A stretch of DNA of 64,000 nucleotides from Planomonospora sp. ID67723 (GTDB lineage: Bacteria > Actinomycetota > Actinomycetes > Streptosporangiales > Streptosporangiaceae). A program made the position numbers and the translations under genes. Where the stretch lies: NCBI RefSeq assembly GCF_015711605.1, contig NZ_JABTEZ010000002.1, positions 1,240,001 through 1,304,000 of the forward strand, in the 5' to 3' direction. Below the pieces are notes generated by a model. It searched no databases, was not told the origin of the DNA, and was given only the letters and a program-made list of their open reading frames with translations. This document shows, in pieces, positions 16,529 to 25,379 of the stretch; the stretch's first letter is position 1, and the number at the start of each line of letters is the position of its first letter.

Positions 16529-18259
16529 GTGCTCGTGGGTGTCGATGAGTTGGAAGTGCGGCTGGGATCGGACGCCGACCGCGAGTGGATCTCCCGGCTC
16601 CGTCACGAGGTGTACGCCCGCGAACTCGGCCAGCACCCCACCAACGACGCCGGGAGGCTGAGCGACGAGCTCGACGAGGACAACGTCTACATCGTGGCGG
16701 CTCACCGGGGGCGACCGGCCGGGTTCGTCAGCGTGACACCCCCCTGGGTCGGACGCTACTCGATCGACAAGTACCTCCGGCGCGCCGAGCACCCCGCTCT
16801 GGGCGACGACGCGTTCGAGATCCGCATCCTGACCGTGGACCCGGACCGGCGGGGCATGATGACGGGGAAACTCCTGATGTACGCGGCGCTGCGCTGGGTG
16901 ATGGCGCACGGGGGCCGCATCCTCGTGGCCCTGGGCCGGACCGAGCTCCTCCCGACGTACCTGCGACTGGGACTGACGTCCACGGGCACGCCGGTGCGCT
17001 CGGGGGCCGTCACCTTCGAACTGCTGACCGGTGAGGTGGCCGATCTCGCCGAGCGGACGCTGCGCAGGTACGGTCCGGTGCTGCGGGATCTGGAGCCGGG
17101 GCTGCGCTGGAGGCTGGAGATGCCCTTCCTGCCCGCCACGGGCGGCTGCGAGCACGGCGGCACCTCGATCGGGGCGCTGGGCCGCCGCTTCGACACCCTC
17201 CATGCGCACGGTGACGTCGTGCCCGCCGACGTGCTCGACGCCTGGTTCCCGCCCGCCCCCGGCGCCGCCGCGGCCCTGGCCGCCCACCAGGATTGGATCA
17301 CGCGCACGTCCCCGCCCGCGCAGGCCGAAGGGCTCATCGAGGAGATCTGCACCCGCCGCGGCCTTCCCGCCGAGACCGTCGCCGCCGGGGCCGGCTCATC
17401 CGACCTGATCTTCTGCGCGTTCCGCGGCTGGCTGGACGCCTCCTCCCGGGTGCTGCTGGTCGACCCCTCCTACGGCGAGTACGCCCACGTCGTCGAGCGG
17501 GTGATCGGCTGCCGCGCCGACCGGTTCACGCTACGGCGCGCCGAAGGCTGGCGGATCGACCCGGACCGCCTCGGCGACGCCCTGCGCGAGCGCTACGACC
17601 TCGTGGTCCTCGTCAACCCCAACAACCCCACCGGGGTGCACCTCGACGCAGGCGACCTGCGGCAGGTGCTGGCGGCGGCCCCGGGCGGGACCCGTTTCTG
17701 GGTCGACGAGGCCTACGTCGGCTACGCCGGGCCGGGACAGTCGCTGGAGCCGTACGCCGCGACCGCCGGCAACACCGTCGTGTGCACCTCGATGTCGAAG
17801 ATGTACGCCCTGTCGGGCCTGCGTGCCGCCTACCTCACCGGGCCCCCGAGGATCGCGGCGGAGCTGCGCCGCTGGAGTCCGCCCTGGGCGGTGAGCCTGC
17901 CCGCGCAGATCGCCGCGGTCCACGCCCTGCGTGACCCCGGCTACTACGCTGGCCGCTGGGCGCAGACTGCAGCGCTGCGCGGCGAACTGGCCGCCGCGCT
18001 CGCCGCGATCGACCAGGACGCGCACGTCCAGGAGTCGGTGGCCAACTTCGTCCTGCTCACCCTGCCCCGTCGTGGTCCCGGCGCCGCCCGCCTGGTCCGC
18101 CGCTGCCGCGACCAGGGGGTGTTCCTGCGCGACCTGTCGCCGATGTCACCGGCCTTCGAGGGGCGGACGGTGCGGATCGCGGTGCGCGACGCCGCAGCCA
18201 ACTCCCCGACCGCCGCGACCGTCGCCGCGGCACTGCACGACCCGCGGAACGCGGTGTGA
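16529..18259 (+). CDS. GNAT-like acyltransferase fused to fold-type I PLP aminotransferase
   Basis: 576 residues. Residues ~8-180 form a GNAT-like domain with a 'RHEVYARELG' helix and 'FEIRILTVDPDRRG', resembling FeeM/LuxI-type N-acyl synthases. Residues ~230-570 form a class I/II aminotransferase domain of the histidinol-phosphate aminotransferase type. It has 'VNPNNPTG', 'VDEAYVGYAG' and the PLP lysine in 'TSMSKMYALSGLR' (K424). The GTG start has AAAGGAG just upstream. The stop overlaps the next gene as GTGA, so the two are translationally coupled. The combination suggests formation of an N-acylated amine or amino acid; the substrate is not known. Confidence 0.85.
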   Translation: MLVGVDELEVRLGSDADREWISRLRHEVYARELGQHPTNDAGRLSDELDEDNVYIVAAHRGRPAGFVSVTPPWVGRYSIDKYLRRAEHPALGDDAFEIRILTVDPDRRGMMTGKLLMYAALRWVMAHGGRILVALGRTELLPTYLRLGLTSTGTPVRSGAVTFELLTGEVADLAERTLRRYGPVLRDLEPGLRWRLEMPFLPATGGCEHGGTSIGALGRRFDTLHAHGDVVPADVLDAWFPPAPGAAAALAAHQDWITRTSPPAQAEGLIEEICTRRGLPAETVAAGAGSSDLIFCAFRGWLDASSRVLLVDPSYGEYAHVVERVIGCRADRFTLRRAEGWRIDPDRLGDALRERYDLVVLVNPNNPTGVHLDAGDLRQVLAAAPGGTRFWVDEAYVGYAGPGQSLEPYAATAGNTVVCTSMSKMYALSGLRAAYLTGPPRIAAELRRWSPPWAVSLPAQIAAVHALRDPGYYAGRWAQTAALRGELAAALAAIDQDAHVQESVANFVLLTLPRRGPGAARLVRRCRDQGVFLRDLSPMSPAFEGRTVRIAVRDAAANSPTAATVAAALHDPRNAV

Positions 18260-19059
18260 CCGGCGTCGGTGACCTGATCCCCTACATCGCCGCCGCGCTC
18301 GCAGCCGGCGGCGTCGCCGTCGCGCTGTCGCGGCGGCGGGAGTACGTGCTGCGGTGGTGCGCCTGGGCGGCGGCCGTGCCGGTGGTCGTCGCCGCCCTGT
18401 ACGCCGGACCCGGCGGGGCCGCGGTCCTGGCCGCGACGGTGGGCGTGGTGTGCGTCGCCGAGTACGGCCGGCTGACCCGGCTGCCCCGGCCGGACCGTGC
18501 GGTGCTCGCCGTCGCCGTGGCCGGGGCGCCGGTGACCGCCTGGCTGGCTCCCCTGCACCTGCCTCGCATGCTCGCCGTCGCCGCCTTGGCCGTCGCCCTG
18601 GTCCCGCTGCTCACCGGGGACATGGCCGGTGGGCTGAACCGGTTGAGCCTGGGCGTGCTCGGCGTCGTCTGGTTCGCGCCGTTGACCGGGGTGGTCCTGC
18701 TCGGTCCTGCCGCCCTGGCGGTGTTCGCTGCGGTGTCGGTCGCCGACATCGCCGCCTCGTTCGGTGGTCGGCTGCTGGGCGGGCCCGCCCTTTCCCCGCT
18801 GTCACCGGCCAAACGCTGGAGCGGCGCCCTGGCCGGGGCCGCGGCGGGACTGGGCATGCTGGCCCTGCTGGGCGCGTTCACCCCTGCCCTGGTGGTCGCC
18901 GTGGCGTTCGGCGCCCCCTTGGGGGACCTGCTGGAGTCGATGGTCAAGCGGGGCGCCGAGGTCAAGGACTCGGCCTCATGGCTGGCGGGTGCCGGCGGGC
19001 TGCTGGACCGGCTCGACTCCCTCCTGCTCGCTCTCGCGCTGGCCATGCTGCTCAGCTGA
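18256..19059 (+). CDS. CdsA-like phosphatidate cytidylyltransferase family membrane protein
   Basis: 267 residues with about seven hydrophobic segments. The C-terminal block, 'LLESMVKRGAEVKDSASWL' followed by 'GLLDRLDSLL', is the CDP-diglyceride synthase signature (S-x-x-K-R-x4-K-D, then D-R-x-D). Where the signature normally has P-G-H-G-G this protein has A-G-A-G-G, so the conserved His is missing. It may act on a different phospho-lipid or alcohol, or be less active. It overlaps the upstream fusion gene by four bases, implying a shared pathway. Confidence 0.82.
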   Translation: MTGVGDLIPYIAAALAAGGVAVALSRRREYVLRWCAWAAAVPVVVAALYAGPGGAAVLAATVGVVCVAEYGRLTRLPRPDRAVLAVAVAGAPVTAWLAPLHLPRMLAVAALAVALVPLLTGDMAGGLNRLSLGVLGVVWFAPLTGVVLLGPAALAVFAAVSVADIAASFGGRLLGGPALSPLSPAKRWSGALAGAAAGLGMLALLGAFTPALVVAVAFGAPLGDLLESMVKRGAEVKDSASWLAGAGGLLDRLDSLLLALALAMLLS

Positions 19060-19579
19060 CGGGACAGCCGAACGGCCCGTCTCCTGCCCGGCAGCGCCGC
19101 CGGCATCCTGCCGAACATCGTTCCGTCCGTGCTGACCGGCTGTGAACCGCAAGTGCGCGACCACGCCCGCCCGGTGCGGCAGCCGGGTGGTCCTGCTGGT
19201 CATGTCACGCAAACAGGCCGTAGCCGAACCTCTCGGTCGGCCACCCGAAGATCAGGGCTAGGGATGGCCCCGATGCTAAGGGCCGCCGGGAATTGCGACA
19301 GTGGAAACGTTCAGACGGTCGCCGGTGACCAGAAAGACGGAAATCCCGATCCGTGCGGAGGAACGCCGCATGGAGCGGAGCGGCAAGCACCCGGCCGAAA
19401 TGCCGACGGCAGTGGTACGCCGGGTGACGCCGGCGCCGTGCCGGACGCCGCTCAGGAGCGATCGGCGTACGGGCTCAGCTCGGTGGAACTCCGTCCGGAC
19501 TTCGGCCACGCGACCGCGTGGCCGGGAAAGGCGCGGCTCGAAGTCGTGCCTCGTTTGTGGAAAGAGGTTTTCTTTGCGC
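19060..19579. other. Intergenic region without a supported gene
   Basis: Frames through this region have poor codon bias and no recognisable motif. The distal part presumably holds the promoter and leader of the secreted repeat protein. An open frame extends upstream from that gene to 19301, but the added residues are basic and look non-coding. Confidence 0.5.
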
Positions 19580-20182
19580 ATGAACAAGCTACGAGGCTCC
19601 GTTCTGAGCCGCCGGACGCGGAGTGGTGCGGCGATGACGGCCGTCCGCATCAGCACCGCGGCGGCGGCAGGGGCGGTCGCGCTGGCGGTCGCCGCCCTGA
19701 CCGGCGCGGCCCCCGCCGCGGCGGACTCGAAGGCCGCGGCGGGCAGCTGGGTGTGCTCCGGAGCGCCCGTCCAGTCCGGGCACGTCATCACCGACCACGA
19801 CCCCTACGGCTGCGGAGGGCTCGGCTCCTGGTACAACCAACCCGTCCGCGACGGTATCTGGACCTGTGGCGGCTCCCCGGTCGTGCCCGGGTACGTCCTC
19901 ACCAACCATGACCGCAACGGCTGCCGTGGAGTCGGCACCTGGTACCAGCGACTCGTCAAGGACGGTATCTGGACCTGCGGTGGCTCCCCGGTCGTGTCCG
20001 GATACGTCACCACCCGCCATGACCGCAACGGCTGCAGCGGAGTCGGCTCCTGGTACCAGCGACTCGCCAAGGACGGCCTTTGGACCTGCGGCGGTTCGCC
20101 CATCCCGCCCGGCTACCGCACCACCAGCTTCGACCGTCACGGGTGCGACGGCGTGGGCTCGTGGTACCTCACGCGTGCCTGA
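19580..20182 (+). CDS. Secreted cysteine-rich tandem-repeat protein
   Basis: 200 residues from an ATG at 19580; a second ATG at 19634 is also possible. A signal peptide is followed by four copies of a ~36-residue repeat with the pattern G-x-W-x-C-x-G-S-P-x-x-x-G-Y-x-x-T-x-x-D-R-x-G-C-x-G-x-G-S-W-Y. Each copy has two Cys and conserved Trp and Tyr, as in small disulfide-stabilised beta repeats. No catalytic residue pattern is visible. Possible roles are carbohydrate or cell-wall binding. I do not recognise a named family. A strong hairpin follows downstream. Confidence 0.78.
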   Translation: MNKLRGSVLSRRTRSGAAMTAVRISTAAAAGAVALAVAALTGAAPAAADSKAAAGSWVCSGAPVQSGHVITDHDPYGCGGLGSWYNQPVRDGIWTCGGSPVVPGYVLTNHDRNGCRGVGTWYQRLVKDGIWTCGGSPVVSGYVTTRHDRNGCSGVGSWYQRLAKDGLWTCGGSPIPPGYRTTSFDRHGCDGVGSWYLTRA

Positions 20183-20380
20183 CACCGGCGGCGGCACCGA
20201 AGGTTCACGTCTCCCGCAGTGCCTCCGGTGACGCGACCGGCCGGCGGCTCAGTCGCGTCGAGCTCTTCGGGACGCCGGCCGTCAGGGTGAGGAGGGGCGA
20301 TCGGCCGGACGGGGGCGATTGCACCGGCACCTGTCGACAACGTGTGAAAAAGCGTCGTCGACGGCACCGTTCAGGATGAG

Positions 20381-20414
20381 AGGACCGCGCGCCGACGCAC
20401 CGGCGCGCGGTCCT
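20381..20414. terminator. Bidirectional hairpin terminator
   Basis: A perfect 14-bp stem, AGGACCGCGCGCCG and CGGCGCGCGGTCCT, closes a six-base loop. It lies between the converging genes ending at 20182 and 20463. Confidence 0.75.
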
Positions 20415-20462
20415 CCGCCGCGGGGACCCCGATCACGTCCGCCGCTTCCGGGGGCGACCGGC

Positions 20463-23462
20463 TCAGCGGTCGGGATGTTCGCCGTGCCGGGCGGTGAACA
20501 TGGCCGCCAGTGCCGGCCGGGAGCGGGTGCGCAGCTTCCGGTAGATCTTGGTGAGGTGGGCTTCCACGGTTTTGACCGACAGGTGGAGCATCGTGGCGAT
20601 GGCCTGGTTCGACATGCCGAGGCTGACCAGCTGGGCGATCTCGCTCTCCCTCCGGGTGAGCGTGGAGTCCGTCGCCGTCGGCCGACGCGGCTGTGAGGCG
20701 CCGATACGGCGCTGGGCGTTCACCGCCTTGGTGTACAGGAACCGGGCGCCGCAGGCGTTGGCCAGGGTCTTGACCCGCTCCACCTCCACCGCGGCTTCAC
20801 CGAGGCGGCGGAGGGTGATGAGGTTGCGGGCCAGCAGCAACCGCGTCGAGCACTCCACGAGGGCGAGCCCGCTGGCCGACAGTTTCTCGGCCGCCTCGCC
20901 CAACCGCTCGATCCGGCCGCGGTCCTGCGGCGCGCATGTCTGGGCTCGGGCGAGGGCGGCGAACGCGATCGCGCCGTCCAGCCCGTGCGCGGCCGCCTCC
21001 CTTCCGGCCCGCTCCGCCCACAGCCTGGCCTCCCCGGGCCGATCCGCCGCCTCCGCGGCCAGGGCGGCCAGGCAGTGCCACATCGGTCTGAGGGAGGACA
21101 CCGGGCTCGGGTGGCGGATGTGCGCGTCGACGGACCGCAGCAGGCCGAGGCAGTCATCCGGCCGCCGTTGCGCGAGCCGGATGTGGGCGAGGACGCCGGA
21201 GGCGACCTCCCACAGCAGGCCGCGCGCGTTGACGTGGCGCAGTCCCCGTTCAGCGAGGGGAGCGGCCGCTTCGGGACCGTCACGCATCGCGGTCGCCCAC
21301 CCCCGCAGGGCCAGGGCGAAGCCGAGCATGTCGGATCTGCTGAGCAGGGAGGCGGCCTCTTCGGCGTCGACGGCCGCCCGCAGCGCCTCGTCCACCCGCC
21401 CCGTGGTGATGTGGACGTAGGCGAGGCCGAGCAGCAGATACGGCATGACGACGTGCTGTCCGGTCAGCCGGGCGAGGGCGAGCCCGCGGGTGAAGTGGCG
21501 CAGCGCGTCCTGGTGGCGCTCCGCCAGCGCCTCCGCCCAGGCCAGTTGGGAGAGCGGGTCCAGGTGCGGCATCAGGTCCGGGTCGTCCATGGTGTCGTAG
21601 GCGGTGGCGGCGTGCCGCACGTGCTCGGCGAACGAGTGGCGGTCGCCCCGGTAGGCCGCCCCCAGCGCCAGGCAGGCCGCCGCGGCGGCGAGCAGGTCGC
21701 CCGCTGAGCCGGCTGGAGCGCGTTCGGCGGCTTCCCCTACGAGTTCCCGGCACTCGTCATACCGGCGCTGCATCATCTTCGCCACGGCCAGCTCCAGCAG
21801 CGCCCGGCTGCCCGCCGAGGCGCGCGCGTTCTTCAGGGCGGAGAGCTCGGGCCCCAGGATCGCGCAGGCTCCGCGGTAGTCGCCGAGGAGTCTCGCGGCC
21901 GCGGCGTGGACGGTGATGATCTCCAGTCGGCGGTCCGGCCGATCCGCGTCGAGCAGGCTGAGGATCTCGGGGAGAAGCCGCCTGCACTCCTCCAGCCGGC
22001 CCGTCATGACGAGCGCGCGGGAGAGCGCCTCCAGCACGTCGAGCCGTGTACTCCGATCGCCGCCCAGCGGCAGGGCGGCACGCAGCCATGCCGCGGCGGT
22101 CGCCGGCGCGGTGCGCATGATCTGCCCGGCGGCTTCGGCCAGGAGGCGGAGCGCCGCCGTGTCCCCCCGCTGCGCGGAGCGGGCGACGTGCGGAGCGCGC
22201 TCCACCGGGCCGGCGCCTCGGCGCCGCAGCGCCAGGTCGGCCCGGCGGTGCACGGCGAGCCGTGCGCCCATCGCGGTCTCCTCGTAGACCAGCTGACGCA
22301 GGAGCGGATGGCGGAAGCAGAGGGACGGCCGGATCCCGTCCCGGCTCGCCGGTCTGATCAGATCCCTGCCGGCCAGGGCGTCCAGAGCCGCCATCGTGGC
22401 GGACGCGTCCTTTCCCGTGACCTCCGCGAGCAGGACCGGGTCGATCGGGTCGCCGAGTGCCGCCGCCACCCGCAGCACCTCACGGTGATCGGGTTCCAGC
22501 GGGACCAGTTCACCGAGGAGCGGTGAGCGTACGGAGTCCGGCATGCCGTCGAGGAATGTCCCGACGGCGTCCGGGCTGTCCGGCGAGAGCCGCCGAACGC
22601 GTGACAGAGCCTCCAGGTACCGGGGGTTGCCGCCACTGGTCCGGTACAGCCGGGCCCGCCTGTCGATCGCGACGTCCGGGCCGAGGATCTGGTCGACCGC
22701 GTTGCGGTCCAGCGGGGAGAGCTCGATGCGGTCGGCCCGGATGGCGTTCGCCGTGTCCCGCAGGCACGCCGTCAGCCGCGCGGACGCCTGCCGCGGCCGG
22801 TACGAACAGGCGACGATCAGGGGAACGGCGGGCGGATGGCGTATCAGATGGTGCAGCAGCGCGATCGTCCCGTCATCCGCCCAGTGCAGATCATCGAGAC
22901 ACAGCAGCACGCCCTCGGGCCGCGCCGCGTGCTCGACCATCCGCGTCACCGTCTCGAAGAACTCGAACCGCTCGGCATCGGGCAGCGCGTACGGGCTCTT
23001 CCGGCCGCGCAGGGCGAGACCGGATCCGACTGCTTCGAGCAGTGCGCGCGTGCGGTCGTCCAGGCCGCGCACGAGCGACGGGCGGGCCCTGAGGATCTCG
23101 CGAACCGGCTCGGCGAACACCCCGAAGGCCTGTTCGCGTTCGAATCCCGACACCCTGCCGGACAGCACGTTCATCGTGTCGCCGGCCGTCAGGGCGAGCT
23201 CGCTCAGCAGGCGGGTCTTCCCGACCCCCGGGTCGCCGACGATCTCCAGCAGGACGGGGGTCCCCCGCCGGCCGGCGGTGACGGCCGCGTCCAGGCGGGC
23301 CATCTCCCTGCCGCGCCCGGCGAACGGTGCCGGGTGCGGCAGGGAGACGGCGGGGAGGGACAGGATGCGCCCGGACCGGGGGCCGGCACGACCGGGCGGT
23401 GATGGGGCGCGGCCGGGGGAGAGCCGTCTTCCGAGGGCACGATCCTCACGAACTGCTGTCAC
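20463..23462 (-). CDS. LAL-type LuxR family transcriptional regulator with AAA ATPase domain
   Basis: 999 residues. The N-terminal ATPase has Walker A GDPGVGKT at 76-83 and a Walker B-like 'GVLLCLDDLHWAD' near residue 190. A long helical TPR-like middle follows. The C-terminal LuxR helix-turn-helix begins 'LTRRESEIAQLVSLGMSNQA' near residue 930, with 'LSVKTVEAHLTKIYRKL'. The architecture is that of large ATP-binding LuxR (MalT-like) activators that often control secondary metabolism or sugar use. It lies downstream of the GH39 gene on the same strand with a 90-bp gap, but no specific target is evident. The exact start is uncertain because the first ~40 residues are low in complexity. Confidence 0.92.
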   Translation of the reverse strand: MTAVREDRALGRRLSPGRAPSPPGRAGPRSGRILSLPAVSLPHPAPFAGRGREMARLDAAVTAGRRGTPVLLEIVGDPGVGKTRLLSELALTAGDTMNVLSGRVSGFEREQAFGVFAEPVREILRARPSLVRGLDDRTRALLEAVGSGLALRGRKSPYALPDAERFEFFETVTRMVEHAARPEGVLLCLDDLHWADDGTIALLHHLIRHPPAVPLIVACSYRPRQASARLTACLRDTANAIRADRIELSPLDRNAVDQILGPDVAIDRRARLYRTSGGNPRYLEALSRVRRLSPDSPDAVGTFLDGMPDSVRSPLLGELVPLEPDHREVLRVAAALGDPIDPVLLAEVTGKDASATMAALDALAGRDLIRPASRDGIRPSLCFRHPLLRQLVYEETAMGARLAVHRRADLALRRRGAGPVERAPHVARSAQRGDTAALRLLAEAAGQIMRTAPATAAAWLRAALPLGGDRSTRLDVLEALSRALVMTGRLEECRRLLPEILSLLDADRPDRRLEIITVHAAAARLLGDYRGACAILGPELSALKNARASAGSRALLELAVAKMMQRRYDECRELVGEAAERAPAGSAGDLLAAAAACLALGAAYRGDRHSFAEHVRHAATAYDTMDDPDLMPHLDPLSQLAWAEALAERHQDALRHFTRGLALARLTGQHVVMPYLLLGLAYVHITTGRVDEALRAAVDAEEAASLLSRSDMLGFALALRGWATAMRDGPEAAAPLAERGLRHVNARGLLWEVASGVLAHIRLAQRRPDDCLGLLRSVDAHIRHPSPVSSLRPMWHCLAALAAEAADRPGEARLWAERAGREAAAHGLDGAIAFAALARAQTCAPQDRGRIERLGEAAEKLSASGLALVECSTRLLLARNLITLRRLGEAAVEVERVKTLANACGARFLYTKAVNAQRRIGASQPRRPTATDSTLTRRESEIAQLVSLGMSNQAIATMLHLSVKTVEAHLTKIYRKLRTRSRPALAAMFTARHGEHPDR

Positions 23463-23552
23463 AGGGGAGGCACCTCCTTGGATGACCGCCCCGGCACGCT
23501 CCGGGGCCTGCCCGGGCCGCGGGCGAGGCGGTCGTGGACGGGGAGAAGCGGA

Positions 23553-25379
23553 TCAGCCGCGGGGGAGGAGCTCCAGGAAGGACATGCCGGGCATGGGGAG
23601 GTGGAAGGCGGTCTCCACCTCCCCGGCGACGGGTTCGACCGTGTAGGGGGCGTGCAGGTGGTCGAGCTGGTCCGCCTCGCGGAGCGTCTCCCACTGGTCC
23701 GGCGTCGGCCATGCCCCGCCGTCGCGGATCCGGCCCCACACCGAGGCGATGTTGGAGTGCTCCTGGTCCACGCGCAGGTGCCGCAGCTCGTAGCGTCCGG
23801 CGTCCAAGCCGGTCAGCCGCACGGTCACGTGCCTGTCCAGCAGCGGGTCGCCCGCGGCCTTGGACTGGTCCAGCGTGCCGTTCCAGACCGCGAGGGTGAC
23901 CCTGCCGTCGTCGTCCCCGGCGGCCCATGCCTCCACCATGGCGCCCGCTCCGTCACCGTCGCAGTCCACGGCCACCTCGTGGCGGCCGAGCCGTTCGAGC
24001 AGGGCGAGCACGTGGAAGCGCGGCTTGCGCAGGTTGCCGACGGTGAGCAGTCCGAAGCCGCCGTGCAGCAGTTCGGAAGGGCGGCCGAGCTCCTCGAAGT
24101 GGTCCGACGCCACCCAGTAGGACAGCGCGTCGATCCGCCCGGCCGCCGACTTCATGCCCCTGGCCAGGAAGACCGCCGCGAACGCGGCGTCGCTGACCTC
24201 GTTGAAGTGCACGGGGGTCACGCCCCATTCGGTCCACCAGATGGGCGTCCCCGCCTTGCCGTACCGGTCCAGGACCGGGCGCAGGTCGAGCGGCGGGCTG
24301 CCGTAGGTGTGGGTGGAGACGAAGTCGACGGGCTCTCGTGCGGAGGCGAGCAGTTCGTCCACCCAGCCCGCCGCGGCGGACGAGGGGCCGCCGACGCGCA
24401 GGGCGGGATCGACCTCCTTGACCGCTCGCGCGGACACGTCGTACAGGCGGATGTACTCGGCCGGGGTGCCGCTCCAGAACACCTCCAGATTGGCCTCGTT
24501 CCACACCTCGAACGACCACCGGTCCCGCACCTCGGCGGCGCCGTACCGGTCGACGAGATGGGCGGTGAAGGAGCGGATCAGGTCGCCCCAGCGCTCCCAG
24601 TCCTTGGGCGGCGAGACGATCGCGTCATAGGCGAAGACGGTCTTCGCGGGGTCGCAGGCCAGGTCGCGGGGCATGAACGACAGTTCCACGACCGGCCGCA
24701 GGCCGATCTCGAGCAACCGGTCGTAGACGCGGTCGACGCCGCTGAAGTCGTACGGCCTGCCTTCGCGGTAGACGCCGAGGTCGTCGCAGAGGATCCCGTG
24801 GGCGCGGACCGTCTCCACCCCGAGTTCGTCACGGGCGATCCGGAGGGCCTCGGTGAGCTCCCGGCCGATGGGGCGGCCGCCGGACAGGTCCGGGCAGAGC
24901 ATGTGGCTGAGGTGCTCCGAGCCGATCATCGGCCGCCAGGGGCGGGGCAGCTCCCGCACGACGTCGCGGGTCCGCACCGCGATCCGCACCTCGCCGTGCG
25001 TCCCGGCGTGAGGAGTGGCCGGTACGGGCGCCGACAACTCGCCGACCGCCTCCACGCCGGCGACCGCCGCCACCGCGTACCAGGCCTCCTGGCCCGGGAC
25101 ACCGGTCGTGTCGGCGTACGGCGGGTGCGGTACGGCCAGGACGTCCCGGCCGAGGTGATCGACCGGCTCGTACGGCGTGCCGGGCCCCGGGGCCCGATGG
25201 ACCAGATAACCGGCGGCGCCCTCGACGGGTTCCCAGGTCAGGGTCACCTGGCCCTGCCCCGGCCGGGCCGCCAGCCCCGCCGGGGCGGGCAGCCGGGGCG
25301 CCCCGGCCGGCGCTTCCCCGGACCGGCGGCCGATCCGCTCTTCCCAGTCGCTTCTGGCGTCGGACGTCGCGCTAGACAT
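23553..25379 (-). CDS. GH39-like glycoside hydrolase with N-terminal fibronectin-like domain
   Basis: 608 residues without a signal peptide, so probably cytoplasmic. Residues ~28-125 form a fibronectin type III-like domain. The TIM barrel follows with 'WSFEVWNEANLEVFW' (acid/base Glu about residue 293) and 'TPIWWTEWGVT' (nucleophile Glu about residue 383), the pattern of clan GH-A family 39 (beta-xylosidase, alpha-iduronidase and relatives). A C-terminal beta-sandwich ends the protein. The start overlaps the upstream gene by eight bases, making it the last gene of the LacI-ABC operon. It probably hydrolyses the imported oligosaccharide; the exact sugar is not readable. Confidence 0.87.
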   Translation of the reverse strand: MSSATSDARSDWEERIGRRSGEAPAGAPRLPAPAGLAARPGQGQVTLTWEPVEGAAGYLVHRAPGPGTPYEPVDHLGRDVLAVPHPPYADTTGVPGQEAWYAVAAVAGVEAVGELSAPVPATPHAGTHGEVRIAVRTRDVVRELPRPWRPMIGSEHLSHMLCPDLSGGRPIGRELTEALRIARDELGVETVRAHGILCDDLGVYREGRPYDFSGVDRVYDRLLEIGLRPVVELSFMPRDLACDPAKTVFAYDAIVSPPKDWERWGDLIRSFTAHLVDRYGAAEVRDRWSFEVWNEANLEVFWSGTPAEYIRLYDVSARAVKEVDPALRVGGPSSAAAGWVDELLASAREPVDFVSTHTYGSPPLDLRPVLDRYGKAGTPIWWTEWGVTPVHFNEVSDAAFAAVFLARGMKSAAGRIDALSYWVASDHFEELGRPSELLHGGFGLLTVGNLRKPRFHVLALLERLGRHEVAVDCDGDGAGAMVEAWAAGDDDGRVTLAVWNGTLDQSKAAGDPLLDRHVTVRLTGLDAGRYELRHLRVDQEHSNIASVWGRIRDGGAWPTPDQWETLREADQLDHLHAPYTVEPVAGEVETAFHLPMPGMSFLELLPRG

